DNA of 6,419 bases from RGIG1752 sp045650425 (GTDB lineage Bacteria > Bacillota_I > Bacilli_A > RF39 > UBA660), in the NCBI GenBank assembly GCA_045650425.1, contig JAZRRD010000026.1, positions 1-6,419 of the forward strand, written 5' to 3'. A program made the translations under genes and the position numbers. Below, in pieces: positions 5,812 to 6,419 of this stretch. Numbering within the stretch: position 1 is the first letter of the stretch; each line of letters opens with the position of its first letter. The notes beneath the pieces are model-generated. The model worked only from the letters and a program-made list of their open reading frames with translations. It did not search any database and was not told the origin of the DNA.

Positions 5812-5836
5812 AAAAAAACTACTTATTAAAGTAGTT
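5812..5836 (-). terminator. Terminator of the tRNA-Lys/Ile/Glu cluster
   Basis: On the minus strand AACTACTT (5836-5829), loop TAAT, AAGTAGTT (5824-5817), then T (5818-5812). A perfect 8-bp stem 11 bases after tRNA-Glu, facing the tRNA-Ser terminator of the opposite strand. Confidence 0.85.
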
Positions 5837-5847
5837 ATCTTACTAAA

Positions 5848-5923
5848 TGGTGACCGGTACGGGATTTGAACCCGTGAATGCATGCGTGAAAGGCATGTGT
5901 GTTAACCGTTTCACCAACCGGCC
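5848..5923 (-). tRNA. tRNA-Glu (anticodon TTC)
   Basis: 76 bases including encoded CCA. Acceptor GGCCGGT pairs with ACCGGTC (one G-T). Anticodon stem CATGC/GCATG with loop CTTTCAC and anticodon TTC (complement of 5888-5890), reading GAA/GAG. T arm contains GGGTTCAAATCCC. It lies 6 bases after tRNA-Ile and is surely on the same transcript. Confidence 0.97.
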
Positions 5924-5929
5924 ATAAAA

Positions 5930-6006
<77 letters not shown>

Positions 6007-6025
6007 ATTTCATAAAACCTATTTC

Positions 6026-6054
6026 ATAATAACTTATTTTCTGATAATTTGCAA
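6026..6054 (-). promoter_or_regulatory. Promoter of the tRNA-Ile/tRNA-Glu pair
   Basis: On the minus strand TTGCAA (6054-6049), 17 bases, TATTAT (6031-6026), about 20 bases before tRNA-Ile. The -35 matches consensus at four of six and the -10 at five of six. It sits in the 73-base gap after tRNA-Lys, where no clear terminator is seen, so Ile and Glu may also receive read-through from the Lys promoter. Confidence 0.5.
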
Positions 6055-6079
6055 GCCTTTTTTACAAAAAAATACAATT

Positions 6080-6155
6080 TGGTGGACTGTTAGGGAATCG
6101 AACCCTAGACCCACTGATTAAGAGTCAGTTGCTCTACCAGCTGAGCTAACAGTCC
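6080..6155 (-). tRNA. tRNA-Lys (anticodon CTT)
   Basis: 76 bases including encoded CCA. Acceptor GGACTGT pairs perfectly with ACAGTCC. Anticodon stem ACTGA/TCAGT with loop CTCTTAA and anticodon CTT (complement of 6120-6122), reading AAG. D arm GCTCAGCTGGTAGAGC, T arm TAGGGTTCGATTCCCTA. A TTT-anticodon tRNA-Lys must lie elsewhere, since AAA is the common lysine codon here. Confidence 0.97.
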
Positions 6156-6169
6156 ATCAAAGCTATTTC

Positions 6170-6178
6170 ATTATATCA
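6170..6178 (-). promoter_or_regulatory. Extended -10 promoter of tRNA-Lys
   Basis: On the minus strand TGATATAAT (6178-6170) is a consensus TATAAT with TGn extension, 14 bases before the mature tRNA 5' end. The -35 region has no good match at 16-18 bases. Confidence 0.6.
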
Positions 6179-6236
6179 TATATTTATAAATATGGAAGCA
6201 AAAATTGTAAAAAAATGCAAAATTTATCGAAATAAG

Positions 6237-6419
6237 CTATTTTTTTATTTTCCTAACTTTAGAGAATTTAGATGCCACTTCTTCTTGTGAAAACATCTTA
6301 TCAACATATTGATATACAATATTATTGTTATCACTATTTTTTAGCCTAAAATAAACAAGTCCAGTTAAAAGTAAATCAATTGCTAAAAACACTCCAATTA
6401 ATATTGTAAGACATTTAAA
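6237..6419 (-). CDS. Unrecognised membrane protein, C-terminal fragment (runs off the right edge)
   Basis: An open frame enters at the window edge and runs 60 codons to TAG (6239-6237) with no in-frame start, so this is the end of a longer gene. The first 23 residues form a membrane helix (LTILIGVFLAIDLLLTGLVYF), followed by a soluble tail of about 35 residues, polar then basic (ending SKVRKIKK), probably cytoplasmic. I do not recognise the family. No strong terminator follows; the weak TTAT-TTCG-ATAA stem-loop after the stop has a T-rich tail. tRNA-Lys begins 81 bases further on the same strand with its own promoter. Confidence 0.6.
   Translation of the reverse strand, partial: FKCLTILIGVFLAIDLLLTGLVYFRLKNSDNNNIVYQYVDKMFSQEEVASKFSKVRKIKK

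Noticed and set aside
6195..6240. Possible terminator after the right-edge gene (TTAT-TTCG-ATAA on the minus strand)
   Set aside because: Only a 4-bp AT stem; too weak to call even with the T-rich stretch downstream.

Overview
The window is strongly AT-rich and uses TGG for tryptophan (one in Smc, one in the lipoprotein); every visible stop codon is TAA or TAG. Lipobox-type secretion, Shine-Dalgarno starts, an rnc-smc pair and a Smc of only 978 residues point to a low-GC Bacillota, probably one of the small-genome gut lineages near the Mollicutes/RF39/Erysipelotrichales. That placement is inference from gene content and composition; nothing in the window identifies a species.

Layout. At the left edge (1-52, minus) lie the first 17 codons of a probable IS30-like transposase. 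It is separated from the next gene by two minus-strand terminators and one plus-strand terminator-like hairpin. Next (151-758, minus) is a small membrane-anchored, cysteine-containing surface protein. Its signal peptide is encoded in a different frame from the body, so the gene appears to carry a one-base frameshift. Then comes the minus-strand operon rnc-smc (4404 to 812), led by an extended -10 promoter and closed by a terminator at the smc stop.

Divergent from rnc, on the plus strand, yidD (4513-4749, TTG start) overlaps by 17 bases a lipoprotein of the ZnuA/TroA metal-binding family (4733-5611). All four metal-ligand positions of that lipoprotein appear substituted. A tRNA-Ser(GCT) gene follows with a near-consensus promoter buried in a long inverted repeat, and then its own terminator.

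Converging from the right are tRNA-Lys(CTT), tRNA-Ile(GAT) and tRNA-Glu(TTC) on the minus strand, ending in a terminator that faces the tRNA-Ser terminator. At the right edge (6237-6419, minus) is the C-terminal part of an unrecognised one-helix membrane protein.

Functionally, most of the window is housekeeping: chromosome organisation (Smc), dsRNA processing (RNase III), membrane protein insertion (YidD) and translation (four tRNAs). I see no complete new defence or mobile system. The points most worth following are the frameshifted surface protein, the lipoprotein with an altered metal site, and the inverted repeat over the tRNA-Ser promoter.
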